Shown piece by piece: positions 9,366 to 21,842 of a stretch of DNA of 64,000 nucleotides. Numbering within the stretch: the stretch's first letter is position 1; every line of letters begins with the position of its first letter. This stretch comes from Cymodocea nodosa (lineage: Eukaryota; Streptophyta; Magnoliopsida; Alismatales; Cymodoceaceae), in the NCBI GenBank assembly GCA_036874045.1, contig CM072344.1, positions 7,474,501 through 7,538,500 on the forward strand, in the 5' to 3' direction. The notes beneath the pieces were generated by a model. The model had not been told where the DNA came from. It did no database searches and saw only the letters and a program-made list of their open reading frames with translations. Made by a program: the position numbers and the translations under genes.

Positions 9366-10340
9366 TATTGTAGATCCATAGAAACTTTATCTTTCTAAAG
9401 ATTTGTAGAATATCTTCTAAGTCACCACTTTAGTCGAACACTTATCCTTTAAGTCTTGTAAAACTTGAACACTTATTTGTAACTCTTTGAGTTCTTGCAC
9501 TTGTAAACACATGACTAAACAAGAAAACTTATCTGTTCGTTGGTCATTTTATAAAACTCTAACAGTTATACATCCATGTGTATAAAAATTTGAACAGTTA
9601 CCTAACTCTTTGATTTTTCATTATTGAACGCACATGGAAAACACGTGAAAACTTAAAACATTAAAACACACATGTAGATAACTTAACTATATGAGTTTTT
9701 AACATAACTCTTTGACTAAATTGAAACATTAACTATCCAAAAGTTTACATTTCCTATTTCTGCATAACACTAACACAATGTGTTACCTTAGTATATATTC
9801 AAGTAACTCAATGCATATGATTATACTAACTTAACGAGTTAAACATGTGTAGCTCACGCAACATAATAAAGCATTTAATTTCAACACGTGCATAATTCTA
9901 ACTTAACGAGTTCAGATGTTTCAAATAGTTATAACTATAAGTATTTGAAACTTACATGCATTTCAAATAGTTAGTACCCAACCTTCCGAAAGATAACTTA
10001 AGTCAAATTTCTAGATCGTGACACGTGTCCTCAGTAAGTTTTATGATAAAAAGATATTTCGGATACTTGCAAACCTAACTATCCAATGCTTAGAGGCATT
10101 TTGGATAGTTAGCACCTAACTTACTGAAATCCACTTAAGTCATGTATTAAGGTTACACACGTGTACTCTAGAAAATAATAAAGTATTTTTTAAGCATTTA
10201 AAAACATAACTGTCTAGTACATGAAATGTAACTCTCTAAAATAACAAACAATTTGAATACTTAAGAATTACAAAGCCTATAACTCACCGACAGTGTAGAA
10301 ATGTACTTAATTAATAGATAAGTTAAATTAGAAACTTGTC
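9366..10340 (-). repeat. U3-like and residual internal sequence of G2, no gene
   Basis: No coding capacity. It holds three layers. Sequence not seen elsewhere in the window lies at 9366-9690. A stretch at about 9766-9915 is clearly similar to the U3 of copia C (12465-12640). Half-site arrays at 9960-10170 are similar to 37255-37600, including TTCGGATA, CTTAAGTCA and GACACGTGTC. The primer-site remnant of G2 follows at 10341. The coding part of G2 is missing, so it is either deleted or a non-autonomous derivative. Confidence 0.55.
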
Positions 10341-10356
10341 TCCAATAATGGCGTTA
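10341..10356 (-). other. Degenerate primer binding site of G2
   Basis: On the minus strand this reads TAACGCCATTATTGGA. It aligns with TAGCGCCGTTGCCGGGGA of G1 because both are preceded by AAGTTTTC at the LTR end. Confidence 0.55.
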
Positions 10357-10364
10357 GAAAACTT

Positions 10365-11387
10365 ATTTAGATTGGAAAACTTGTTTGATTTGTTTTTATG
10401 CTTATATTAATAAATTCTTTTAGAAGTAAACAAACAACTTTTCACACAAATTAGATATTAAGTCCAATTTGTATTTTTAACTGAAAGTGCACAATGTATA
10501 TTGTATTTGTGTGCAAGTACAAGTTGATCCCACAGAGATTGAGTAAGAATTGTGTACTATTTCAATTTTTATATTGGAGTTTATATGTGTTTAGTTAAGC
10601 ACTCTGTTGAGTTACAATTAACTCAACAGACTTAGTTCGTGGAGTTATGGTTACCTTAACGGACTAACCTCGTGGACTTAAGTTAACTCCACGAGCCTAC
10701 CTTTCTAGTTAAATACTACTATTTACATAGGAATTCAGCCAACCATTGGGTGGTTCCATAGAATGTAAATAACATCAATTAAGCTCTTTAATGTTAGTTA
10801 ATATTAGATTTGTCATTAAACAACACTAACATTCAGATATTTCAAATAGTAACCATTAAAATATTTAAATATTTGGGACGAATCAATTTCAATAAACAAT
10901 AAAACTATTTTCTATTTTCTGAATCAAACAAACATAAAACAATTACAATACTAACAATGATAACATTAATCACGATACAAAACAAACAATACAACACTTT
11001 AATACTAAATGTAAACACAAATAATTAATTATTTTTGGTATTTTTGTTTTATATATTCCTAAAGATGAGCAAAAGGTGAAATGTAAAAATCTTTATCGAC
11101 AGTAAAAACTTCTGTCACTACATGCGACACGATTACACCACTGAAAACTTAATCACTTACAATCTTGGTTCCTCTCCCTATAGAATCACGAACCAAGAAT
11201 TGTAAGTTGGTCTCCTCTTCAACATATTGGCATCAACCTGAAACCAAGGCTAGAAGCTTTACGATCTCTTGAGCTATGAGTTAGTGCTTGGTGAAAATGA
11301 CTTCCCTTCCTGCGACGCAATCACTCTTCAAAATAGTTGTCAGTCATCGTGTTTGACTCGGAATTGACTCGACATCTGGAAAGTATC
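10365..11387 (-). repeat. Athila-type LTR of G2 (5' LTR), interrupted
   Basis: Homologous to the LTRs at 433-1048/8925-9365, 23035-24489 and 35723 onward. It includes the paired half-sites at 10605-10700. Copia C1 cuts it at 11387, with GTATC (11383-11387) as the expected left target duplication. The continuation is not found in the window. Confidence 0.75.
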
Positions 11388-11694
11388 TGTAGGATCGTAT
11401 GGCTACACAAGAGGGGGGTGAATTGTGTTTTTCAACATTTTCGATTATAATTGAAACTTTAAAATTCAAAAATAAGTTGAGACATTGTTTTCATAAAATT
11501 ATTTTTATTCAAGGTTTCAATTACAATATATAATTCAATTCTCCTAAGAAATTGTAGATGTAATTATATGTCGATACCGTGTTTCATCTATATAATTTCA
11601 TAACTACAAACAGAGAACTAATTTATGGAATTTAAAACATTTCTCCCTATTTGAGATCTTTCTTCTTCTTCTTCTCTTTCTTCTTCAACAATTC

Positions 11695-11880
11695 TTTAGT
11701 GATGAATATCTAGTCTTTCTCTGCTTCACTGAATTTACTTTCTTCTGATACTTTAAATCTTTAGTGACATAAATCTGACCTTTCCTACTTCACTAAATTT
11801 TCTCCATTTGATATTTCAAATCTTCAGTGACATATATCTTACCTTTTTATGCTTCACTGAATTTTCTTCCACCTGAGAGT
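11695..11880 (-). repeat. Tandem 60-65 bp units in C-family LTR
   Basis: Three units, each starting near (C/T)AGTGAC(A)TAAATCT on the + strand and ending near TTCTTCCACCTGAGAG or TACTTTAAATCTT. The equivalent region has three units plus a partial duplication in the other C1 LTR (22157-22375) but only two in both C2 LTRs (44518-44640, 56004-56120). Copy number is therefore variable between elements. Confidence 0.65.
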
Positions 11881-11962
11881 TTTTCCCCGAACAGGTGTTT
11901 TTGATCCCTGAAAAGATTTTTCTTTTGGTGTGCAAGGATAACTAATCAACGAGAATTCTATG

Positions 11963-11971
11963 CCTTTTATA
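11963..11971 (-). promoter_or_regulatory. TATA box of C1 3' LTR
   Basis: TATAAAAGG on the minus strand. It is conserved at 22454-22462, 44722-44730 and 56208-56216 in the three sister LTRs. Confidence 0.65.
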
Positions 11972-13028
11972 TTGTATTTTCATTTCATGCATATCCTCCT
12001 CGTTTAATCACTACCAATTTTCCACTTCTTCACGTCTTTTCTTTTTCCTTCATCGAAATACACACGTTCTGACCCATGTTTACATTTCAAATTTTCTTTA
12101 ATCATCAATCCTGGATCTCTGAAAAATTTCCTGCAAAATAAACTTTCTCGTCCAAAATCATTCATCAAGTGTAATAAGAAGTTGTTACTTTAATGTTAAC
12201 TAAACGAGTAAACAAGTAGATATGTAACTTAACATTTCTAACTTAACGAGTTCCTCATGTGCCAACTTACGTGACAAGTACTGTAGCTAACTCAATGAAC
12301 TAAGTCTGTGGTGTTACGCTAACTCAACGAACCATCTCTGTTGTGTTATAGATAACTCAACGAACCATCTCTATTGTGTTACAGATAACTCAACGAACCA
12401 GTAATAAACAAATGTTTTTATAATAAAAATTTTACCACGTGCAAAAATGACAACTTAAGTTTTATAACGCTAACCTAATGTGTTGCCTTAGTGTTCAATA
12501 TAGCAACTCAACGTGTTTCGTTATGTTAACTTAATGAGTTAAACATGTGCACCTCATGTGATACAATATAACATTCGTAACTTATAATTTCACCACATGT
12601 ACAACACTAACTTAATGAGTTCGTCTCTTCTTTTACTCACTAACTTAACAAGTTCTCACGTGACCTATTTTAACCTTTAAGCCTCTAACTTAACGAGTTC
12701 TCATGTGACCTCTATACGAACAAAACTTTAACTTAACGAATTGTTTAAACGTGCACTGTTCATGATACAAAAGATATAACTTTAAAACATATCATACTTT
12801 TCAATAAAAACACATGTTAACTTAACGTTTAATTAAATGAGAAATTAATGCAATGAAACAACTAGTTATTAACTTAGTATAATTTCAGATCCAATACAGA
12901 CATGTATTTATATCAGTAAGCTTTTTCTATATTAATTGATGTACTTAATTTCCTTTCACAAGCAATAGTAATTGAGCAAATATGATTATTTTCATTCAAC
13001 ACACATCATCAAAACAAAATACTCAACA

Positions 13029-13565
13029 ATCTCCCCTTTTTGATGATGACAAAACCATATTAAATAAATTATGAAATATATTTAACTCAACAAAGCACCT
13101 TCATTGGGTTAACTTTTAATTCAACAAACAAGTTTGTTGACTTAAGTTCACTTAAGCATATTTCTATTGTTTGTGTAAATTTCACCTCTTTGAAATAAAA
13201 CTTTCAGATGTCAATAATTACATAAGTATCATTTCTCCCCCTTTAATTATATAATTTAATAACCATATAATTTTCTTTCAGATTACATTATCATCTATCA
13301 GATTACAATAACCATATAAATATCATCTCCCTTTATAATATATGTAATTAAAATCGTAATCTTCTTTTATAACATTTCTCCCCCTTTTTGTCATTAATCA
13401 AAAAAAATGATTACATAGTATATATAGTAAGAGACATATTTACAACAATGCTTTCTGTAAACAATAATAAGAATTGTAAACATTTACAGAAAAATGTATT
13501 GTTCAATGAATTAAACAATGAATACAAACATTACATTTTGTATTCAGATACAAGCAAATAGACAG
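13029..13565 (-). other. 3' untranslated region of C1 with polypurine tracts
   Basis: No gene. The minus strand has the plus-strand primer AAAAAGGGGAGAT directly before the 3' LTR (13029-13041) and further similar tracts at about 13233-13244 and 13376-13392 (GACAAAAAGGGGGAGAA). C2 is the same at 45756-46300. Confidence 0.7.
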
Positions 13566-15360
13566 TTATCTATTCCTCCTAAGTATATCACTTATAGCAT
13601 TACAAATTTTATCTCCTAGATGCCTAATATCATTTCTGATTTCATTAAGCACATCATCTAGGTCAGGAGGTATCTAGGGTTGTTGTTCTGCTTGAACTGA
13701 ATAACTTGGCTGTTGTGGTCGAATCTGTTCTGTACAATCTATTGGTTGTTGTTTTTGATGATGAGGTTGATGCAAGGCTTGGAATTTTTGCAAATATTTT
13801 ACACTAAAAGCTCTCATGCCTTTAGTTTCAGAGGGCCAATCGGATAAATTCAATTGGCTTGCAAGGAGTCTACATACAGCATCACCAAAAAATAACTTTG
13901 AACCCATATGGTGTAGTTGAGAAGTAAAAACATCAAACCAATTGATTTGAATTCTATTTAGCAGACCATAAGTAGCATTTAAACAGCTTCTGCTGACTTC
14001 CATATTGTGTCCGACTCTCTGAAATAAATTGGCATACAATATATTTGCAATAAATCTTGCCTCTACATTCAGATTTTCCATTAATCTCATTTCAGTATAT
14101 ACATCTGGAATTTTTGATAAAGATTGAATGTTCCATTCCAGTTGTCTAATCATGTCAAATCTGTTTGTAACAACAACACCATCATTCTTTAATCCCAAAA
14201 CTTCAAAAATTAATTTAGGAGACAATATTAACTCCTGTTTATTTATTTGAGTTTTCAGTATATTTTCATTCTTGACCAGATTGCTATAAAAAGCTGCAAT
14301 AAGCTCTTTGTACTGCTTCCATTTTGTTTCAACTGGTAAGAATTGAATGAGACCTTGATACTCAAATAGTTCTCTCATATTAATCAAATTTCTGAATTTT
14401 ATTGGTCGAGCATGCAGAATTTGACATGTAATCAGATTATTGTACTTCTGCATTACTTCCTCAGATCTAAAATAAATTGAATTACCTTGAATTTTTAATA
14501 CTATACATAAAGAAGGTGATACCTGAAGCCGTGATTCAGAGTTTAATTCATCTTCAAGAACTTCTTCAAAATGAATGTCATGTTGTTCCTCTGTGAAAAT
14601 ATTTTCTTGAAGCTACGTATGTACACTTGATTCTTCAACTTCAACAGTGTAAGGAACATCTTCATTATGCTCTACATTCATCTGTTCAGTCTCTATAGAA
14701 TGATCAGAGTTCAATTTTTCCACAAATTCTATAGCTAGTGTATCTGTCTATATTTGTTCATTTTGTTCAATAGATATCTCCTTTGATACATGGTGTGAAT
14801 TCTCAGACTTTGCTTCTATAGATTCTAAAGAAGGTTGGTTGACATTTAGCTCTCCTAGAGTCTTAAATTTTTCAATATCCGCTACTCCAGACAATTCAAC
14901 TTGTGAACTACTTACTGCCTGAACATTGTCAATTATATCTGCAATAACTTGTTCAATGTCATGTGCCTGATGCTTTAACTTTTCAATTTCTGCATCATCA
15001 GGACTTGTACTAATAGAAAAACTTGAGCTCATATTTGACTTGGATTTCTTCTCAAGTTTTCTAGCAAGAGAAAATAAAGTCTCATTATCTTCATCAGTTT
15101 CAATATGCTCGGAATTGATGAGTTTATCAGATGCACTATAAGGTACAATGTCTAGACATACATTGTCCTTTGGAAATAAATGCTCATCTGATTGTCCTTT
15201 TCCAGTAGACTTTGTTTCCTTAGACATAATTTTTCTAATTTTTCTTCTTCCATAACACTTTTGTTTCTCCTCTTCAAATATTGTTGTTTTATTTTCAAAT
15301 TGTTCCATAAAAGTTTTTTGCTTTAATTCTTCTAAGGCACCTTCTATCCAAAACTTGTTG
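13566..15360 (-). pseudogene. Accessory protein of copia C1 (Transposase_32-like), N-terminus deleted
   Basis: A long frame between RNase H and the 3' LTR, in the place of an env-like gene. The C-terminal two thirds are present. An acidic Ser/Glu-rich part (15308-14748) is followed by the conserved domain (YNNLITCQILHARPIKF, MRELFEYQGLIQF, LIFEVLGLKNDGVVVTNRF) and a region ending in LGDKICNAISDILRRNR and a stop at 13566-13568. No signal peptide or membrane segment is visible. Frame 15308 to 13566 is preserved across in-frame stops. Compared with C2 the first 140 or so residues are lost. Similarity to the Transposase_32 family is from memory of its motifs; its biochemical role is unknown. Confidence 0.75.
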
Positions 15361-16240
15361 GTATTACTACTTGAACATTATTAAAGAATTATGGTTCAGT
15401 TATGTACATATATAAGGTTCAGTTTCAAATAGACGATTTCAAAAGTACTAATATTGATTCAATAAATTAATAGTCATATTGGTAGAAACTATATTAGATT
15501 CAAAGATATCTGTAATTAATGAAACACCTTCTTTTTTTTTCAAAATAGTAAATATTCATAATTTTCTTTAAAAGTTAGTTTGAAAAGCTTGAATCATACA
15601 AGAGCTTTCTAATATACCTGTGTAAAGAGCTTTCAGTCAACAATCCCAGATCTGATCATGACCTTAAGTTGCTAGATTTAAAGAATCCTTTTTTAGGACA
15701 ACAATTCTTACCTACCTATCTGCTCAAGTACAAAAGGCTCGTGATCAAACTGATCAATAAACTCTCAAAGATTTTCACTTTATAAGCACTTTTCATTTTA
15801 AGCACAGTATATATGTATTCCATTAATATAGATGCAATAAGACACAAATCTCATACAATTTTTACTTCTATGATTTTACTGAAAATATGAATCAGTTTCA
15901 ATAAACTCATACTTTTGATTAACAGTTTAAAATGATTTACATATAAATTATTCTATAAGTTTAATCAATCAAGTCAAATTTATGCATGATCATATGCACT
16001 TTCATTAATTCAAAGAAAACACTTAATCAAAATTTCAGAATTTCAGAAGTATTTAATGTTTTTCATTTACAATTCCACTTAAAATTGTGAAAACCATTGA
16101 AATTGATAAACTACTTAAAATTAATAAGATACTACTATGATTTTACAATAAATACATAGTATCTTATGCAGCAGTTTAGATATTACTTAGATATTTATCA
16201 TAAGTATATAATATCTATGAGGTGAACAACATCATCAATA
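15361..16240 (-). other. Non-coding spacer between RNase H and accessory gene of C1
   Basis: AT-rich, without an open frame. From about 15437 it parallels C2 (49308 onward). About 80 bp before that junction replace the 1.24 kb of C2 that carry the accessory promoter and start. A pyrimidine run occurs at about 15530-15540. Confidence 0.6.
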
Positions 16241-16270
16241 ATATTTATCTTTTTGTGGAGTTTAAGCATT

Positions 16271-16746
16271 TTACACATCACATAGCCTACAAATACCCAA
16301 ATTTAATCTTATGTTGCAAAATGTATTTTCATCTAGAGGTTTTATAAATATATCAGCTAATTGATTTTTACTAGACACAAATCCTAATTTAATTTTTCCT
16401 TTAATTATGTTATCTCTTAGAAAATGATATCTAACCTCTATATGCTTTGCTCTAGAATGTAATACGGGATTTTTGGAAAGATTTATTGCAGAATTACTGT
16501 CACAATAAATCTCAGTTGTATCATAAGATAATCCGAAGTCTTCTAAAGTTTGCCTTATCCACAGAATTTGAGTGCAACACAATGCAACAGCAACATATTC
16601 AGCTTCTATAGTAGAAAGTGCTACACAGTTTTGCTTTTTACTAAACCATGACACAAAATTATTTCCCAATAATTGACATGTACCATTGGTACTCTTTCTA
16701 TCAGATTTAGATCCTGCGTAATCAGCATCAGTATATCCTATAAGAT
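16271..16746 (-). pseudogene. pol: RNase H of copia C1
   Basis: Reads from about GYTDADYAGS through LGNNFVSWFSKKQNCVALS, STIEAEYVAVALCC, YCDSNSAINLSKNPVLHS and HIEVRYHFLRDNIIKGK to FIKPLDENTFCNIRLNLGI and CRLCDV. The acidic residues of the active site (D of YTDAD, E of EAEY, D of CDSN) are present. The first segment is separated by a Gly-to-stop change near 16747. The stop at 16271-16273 is the natural end of pol. Confidence 0.88.
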
Positions 16747-17823
16747 CTACTGAACTATCTTTAGAATAATACAGTCTGAAATTTTTAGTTCCTTGTATAT
16801 ATCTAAATATTCTTTTAACAGCAATTGAGTGTGATTCTTTAGAATTAGATTAAAATCGAGCACAAGCACACACAGCAAACATAATATCAGGTCTACTAGC
16901 ATCAAATAAAGTAAAGAACCAATCATACTTCTGTATTTTCTTTGATCTATTGATTTTCCTATGCCATCAATATCTAATTTTAAAGTACTCATAGGAGTTC
17001 CTCGAATCCTTGTATCATTAAAATTAAATTTCTTAAGCATTTCATTTGCATATTTTTCCTGATTTAAAAATATATCTTTATCCATTTGCTTAATTTGAAG
17101 TCCTAGAAAATATGAAAGTTCTCCTATCATACTCATTTCAAATTGACTAGTCATCTCTTCAGAAAATATTTTTATCAGTTTATCAAAGGTTGCTCCAAAG
17201 ATTATATCATCCACATATATTTGAACAATAATCTAATCTTTACCATCTCTTTTGATAAATAGAGTATGATCTACTTTTCCCATGATATAACCTTGTTCTA
17301 TTAAAAAAGTAGATAATCCTTCATACCATGATCTAGGTGCTTGCTTCAAACCATATAAGGCTTTCTTCAATTTATACACAAAGTCAGGATTTTTAATATC
17401 TTCAAATCCAAGTAGTTGTTTCACATAGACTTCTTCATTAATTAAACTATTTAGAAATGCACTCTTTACATCCATTTGATATAATTTAAAATCCATATAA
17501 CAAGCATAGGCAAATAATATTCTAATACTTTCTAACCTAGACATAGGAGCAAATGTTTCATCATAATCTAGTCCTTCTTCCTATGTATACCCTTGTGCAA
17601 CTAATCTAGCTTTGTTTCTTATAACTTGACCAACCTCATTGGTTTTGTTTCTAAAGATCCACTTTGTACCTATTATGGATTGATTTTCTGGTGAAAAGAC
17701 TAATTCCCAAACATCATTTCTGATGAATTGATTTAGTTCTTCTTGCATTGCCACTATCCAATTTTCATTAGATAATGCTTCTTCTATATTCCTTGGTTTC
17801 ACCATAGAAACAAACATACACAT
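16747..17823 (-). pseudogene. pol: Reverse transcriptase of copia C1, interrupted
   Basis: Three open pieces in order from high to low coordinates. The first is MQEELNQFIRNDVWEL to ARLVAQGYT. The second is SRLESIRILFAYACY, FQMDVKSAFLN-like, ALYGLKQAPRSWYEG. The third is YVDDIIFGATFDKL, MIGELSYFLGLQIKQ, YRSMIGSLLYL. The catalytic YVDD is intact at about 17210-17221. Stops and frameshifts near 17220, 17545-17580 and 16860 disable it. The FGAT and GELSYFLGLQIKQ blocks are typical of SIRE. Confidence 0.88.
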
Positions 17824-17919
17824 ACTATATAAGTTAACTGAAGCTCTAGTTTTAACTCCCTCATTAATACTACCAATGACTTGAGTAATGAGATGTGATG
17901 AAGAATAATGCTAGTTTCT

Positions 17920-19118
17920 CTAATTTTCCTCAATATTCTCATCAACATCTGAAAGTCCATCACCTTCATCATTAGTTTGATCATTTAAGTTCATATTTTT
18001 TATTTTCTCAGATAAATCTTCAATCTCTCTATTTATCTCAAACTCTTTTGAGAAATTGATCAAATCATTATTACCAGCTTTAGATTGAGATTCTCTAAAA
18101 GAATTTTCATTGAAGCTTACATAGAGGGTTACTTCAATAGTTCTAGAAGTCTTGTTATGTACTCTATAGGCTTTACTTCTATTAGAGTAACCTACAAAAA
18201 TTCCTTCATCCACTTTAGCTCAAAATTTATCCATTTTATCCTTAGTATTAAGAATAAAACACTTGCAGCCAAATGGTTTCATATAGGAAATTTTTGGAAC
18301 CCTATTAAACATAATTTCAAAAGGAGTTTTATTAACATGAGGTCTTAAGTGACTTCTGTTAATAACATAACAAGCTCTATTTACTCTTCAGCCCAATGAT
18401 TTTGAGGTAACTTATGTTCATTCAACATAGTTCTGGCCATTTCCTGAAGTGATCTATTCTTTCTCTCAACAACACTATTTTGAGACAGTACTATTGGAAT
18501 AGAAAATCTGTGATCAATGTCGTGATCTATACAGTGATTATTCATTTGATCATTATCAAATTCAGTACCATGATCACTCCTAAGTTTTTGAACAGAGACA
18601 CTTTGCTCATTTTGAACAAGATTGTAAAACATTTTAAACTTTTCAAAAACTTCTATCTTAGATGCTAGAAAATATACCCAAGTGTATCTAGAGAAGTCAT
18701 CTACTAAAACAAATACATACCGTTTACCACCAAGACTCATGATTCTTGTTGGTACAAATAGATCCATATGTATAAGTTCTAAGACTCTCTTGCTTGAAAT
18801 ATCAGTTTTGGATTTAAAAGAGTTTTTGTGAAGTTTACCTAACTCACATGCATCACACATAAAGTCCTTTGAGTATTTAATCTTTGGTAAACCTCTCACT
18901 AAATGTTTTCTAGATAGTTTATGTAATAGTTTCATATTTATATGCCCAATCCTTCTATGCCAAAAATATGCATCACTAGTTTCAGCTAGTAAACATGAAT
19001 TTAAATCAACTGCACTAGAAGGTAAAGATAAAATACATACAGAACATTTTCTTTTAGCAATAAACTTAATTTCATCTGTATTTTTATCAATAATTTTGCA
19101 TACATTATCTTCAAACAC
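17920..19118 (-). pseudogene. pol: Integrase of copia C1 with C-terminal domain
   Basis: The GAG-pre-integrase HHCC part reads YFWHRRIGHINMK and CDACELGKLHK (both Cys kept). The core has D in HMDLFVP, D in RSDHGTEFDND and E in QNSVVERKNRS (normally QNGVVERKNRS). The chain breaks at 18381 (WAEE then stop) and resumes through KPFGCKCFILNTKD-like sequence to FVGYSNRSKAYRVHNKTSRT. It ends in an acidic linker (INREIEDLSEKIKNMNLND) leading to RT. Damage is small compared with RT. Confidence 0.87.
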
Positions 19119-19138
19119 TACATAATATCCATTCTCAG

Positions 19139-19378
19139 TTAGTTTATAACACTCAACAAATTAAATCTTAGGTTTTCTACATATAGTACATTCGAAATAA
19201 CACAAGTTGGAGTTATTTGAACATTACCCATACCTATGATTTTATTCTTGCTTTTGTTTCCAAATATTACACTTCCTTTCATGGTATTTGTAAAATTTTG
19301 TAATAAACCTTTTTGTCCGATCATGTGACTTGACGCTCCACTGTCCAAGATCCATTTTGATGTTCTTTCCTCTTGCAA
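19139..19378 (-). pseudogene. pol: Protease of copia C1
   Basis: Aspartic protease motif WILDSGASSHM at residues 8-18, then VIFGNKSKNKIIGMG and VLYVENLRFNLLSV, as in copia proteases. The DSG triad is intact. A one-base shift at about 19140 separates it from the integrase frame. Confidence 0.85.
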
Positions 19379-19384
19379 AATAAA

Positions 19385-21643
19385 TTAAGAAAAACTTTTT
19401 CCTGGTAACCAATGTTGTTGAGGACCAAGTTCATTAAACGCATATTTCTTCTTTTTGTTTAAAAACAGTTTAACATTTTCATTTACATTCTTATTAGTTG
19501 TAAGTACTATTGACTTATCATTAGTATCATACTTACTTATAGCATTATTGCTCTTATAATCATTCTTTTTGTTTTCAGATGTAGTATAACCAAGACCAAA
19601 CCGATTTTTATCAGATCTTAATTTATTTTGGTCATGCTCACACATTTTAGTAAGTTCATACCAATATTTTCTACATGTATTTGAATTTTCAATATATACA
19701 AAATCTTTTTCTATACAAGAATTTTCAGATTTATCACATGTAGAATGAGTAATTGGTTTAACACCAGTGTTTTGAATTACATGCTTGGGTTTCTGAATTT
19801 TGAGTTTACTACAATTGTCTGAAATTTTAGAAACATTAGAAACTGAATTTCTAGAACAAGAAACAAGATTTTTAGAAACATTAATAGTCATGTTAGAAGT
19901 ACATTTAGACAAATCACATTGATTTATATTATTACTACATGATTCATCCTTTGAAGTACCTACTTCTACATATTTATTACCTTGTTTCATGATAAAAGAA
20001 ATTTTAGTCTTAGATTTACTTAAGCTGCAACTAATAAATCCTTTATTGGCTTGAGATTTAAGATATTCAAGATAATCAAATCCTAAGCCAAATTTTTATG
20101 ACACCGCAGGGGTACTAGTTAGTTTGTCTAACTTAGTTTGACTTAAATTCCATTTCTCAATGGTAGAATTTAAATCTAGCTCTCTCAATTTTAATTTATC
20201 AATCTCTAATTCGAGATCATTTATATTTTTTCTCAACATTTCATTTTCAAATTCTATCTTTAATTTTTCAGCATTTGTATTCTGTATTTGTTCATGCAAG
20301 ACACATTCATTAAATCTAAATTTATGCAAATCTCTATCATGATTTTCATTATCACATTTAAACTTTTCTAAAGTAGTAGACAGGAAACAATTTTCTTCTC
20401 CCACAATGGATAAAGAGTTTCTAATATTCTTATTTTCTAGTTTACAAACTTTAAGTTTTTGTAATAATGCATGATAAGCACATAATAATTCATCAAAGTT
20501 AAAATCCGAATAACTTTCAGGATCAGATATTACCTCAGACTCATCTGCCATGAAGCACACATGAGCAATGTCTTCTAACTCTAGTTCTCCTTCTGAATGT
20601 GAAGATTTCGATGATGATTCCTCAGATTCAGACTCTTTTGACATGTCATCCCAAGTGACCTTCAAAGCCTTTTTCTTGTAAAACTTTTTCTGAGTTTTCT
20701 AAGCCGTCTTCTTCTGATTTGTCCTACTATGCTTTTCATTTTTCCTTATAGGACAATCTAGAGAAAGATGTCTAGGTTTCTTATAGTTGTAACATACATA
20801 CTTTCTGAATGAAGAGTTCTTGTCATTTAGTGATTTTGATGTTGAGGGTTTGTCATCTTTATTCCTTTACTGTTTCCTAGCTTTCCATGCTTTCTTGAAT
20901 TTCCTAGTTAGCAAGATCAAATCCTTGTCAAAATCAGTAGATATATTAGAATCTGAATTAATTTTGAAGGCTATTTCTTTCTTCATTTTTAGTTTGTTTT
21001 GACTCAATGATTCATTTAATTTAACTTCATAAGCAGTTAAGTTTCCTATTAGTTCATTCTTGGTATAAACATTTAAATCTCGTGATTCCTCAATTGATGT
21101 TACTTTCTAAGACCATTTAGAACTTAGGGATTTGAGAATTTTCCTCACCAAATTCTTCTATTCAAAATTCTTTCCTAAGCATTTTAAAGAGTTTATGATA
21201 TCAAGAAATCTGGAAAATATCTCAGAAATACTTTCGTCTTCATGCATATTAAAGAGTTCATACGTATGAATTAACATGTTTACCTTAGTCTCTTTAACTT
21301 GAAAAGTACCTTCATCTGAAACTTCTAATGCATGCCACACCTCATAAGCAGATTTATATGCCGACACTTTACTGAACTGTTCATAACTCAATGCACAAAA
21401 TAAAATATTTAAGCCCTTAGCATTTAGAGTTTCATTTTCTTTTTCAGTAATTGTCCAAGTATTATAAGGGGTAGATAATGGAGTATATGGTTTAGAAATC
21501 ATGAACCACAACTTATGATCTATACTTTGAAGAAAAACTGTCATCCTATATTTCCAATATTCAAAATGTATTCCATCAAATGAAGGAGGACGATTAAGAT
21601 TTTAGCCTTCATATAAAGAAAAATTACAATTTCCAATAGTCAT
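19385..21643 (-). pseudogene. gag: gag of copia C1 (capsid, zinc knuckle, coiled coil)
   Basis: The start ATG at 21643 gives MTIGNCNFSLYEG. Then FDGIHFEYWKYRM, LNAKGLNILFCALSYEQF and VNMLIHTYELFNMHEDESI match the UBN2/DUF4219 capsid. The knuckle near 20770-20800 reads CYNYKKPRHLSLDC, with Tyr replacing one Cys and R replacing G. A Ser/Glu-rich acidic segment (20665-20570) and a long coiled coil (ELEIDKLKLRELDLN) follow. The piece 19385-19990 is a Ser/Asn/Lys-rich linker ending in NELGPQQHWLPGKSFS before protease. Stops at several W and Q positions. Confidence 0.85.
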
Positions 21644-21828
21644 CTTACCTTAGATTTTTCAACCTATTTGATTTTAAATAGTCTAAAACTTTAAAACAAC
21701 TTGATTCTTAAATCAACAAAGTTAAACGTATGCTCAGATATTAATTTTTGTATAAAAACAAGGAAGGCAGAATAAGCAATGATATTAAATAAGTTGGTAT
21801 CGATTTTATATCAAAGATTATTAAGAAA

Positions 21829-21840
21829 GCTCTGATACCA
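21829..21840 (-). other. Primer binding site of C1 (initiator tRNA-Met)
   Basis: TGGTATCAGAGC on the minus strand, two bases from the 5' LTR at 21843. Confidence 0.92.
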
Positions 21841-21842
21841 CT

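Larger units (their letters stand above)
11388..13028 (-). repeat. 3' LTR of copia C1
   Basis: On the minus strand it starts TGTTGAGTATTTTG and ends GATCCTACA. U3 (about 12290-12740) contains many half-sites such as TAACTCAACGAAC and TAACTTAACGAGTT plus CACGTG. A minus-strand TATA box TATAAAAGG lies at 11963-11971. Downstream of it in the transcript come tandem units of about 63 bp (11695-11880) and a CTT-rich run (11665-11690). Confidence 0.92.

Noticed and set aside
18085-18348. Opposite-strand frames inside integrase and gag (18085-18348, 51963-52226, 52359-52547, 54016-54198, 60506-60895)
   Set aside because: Shadows of real coding sequence on the other strand.
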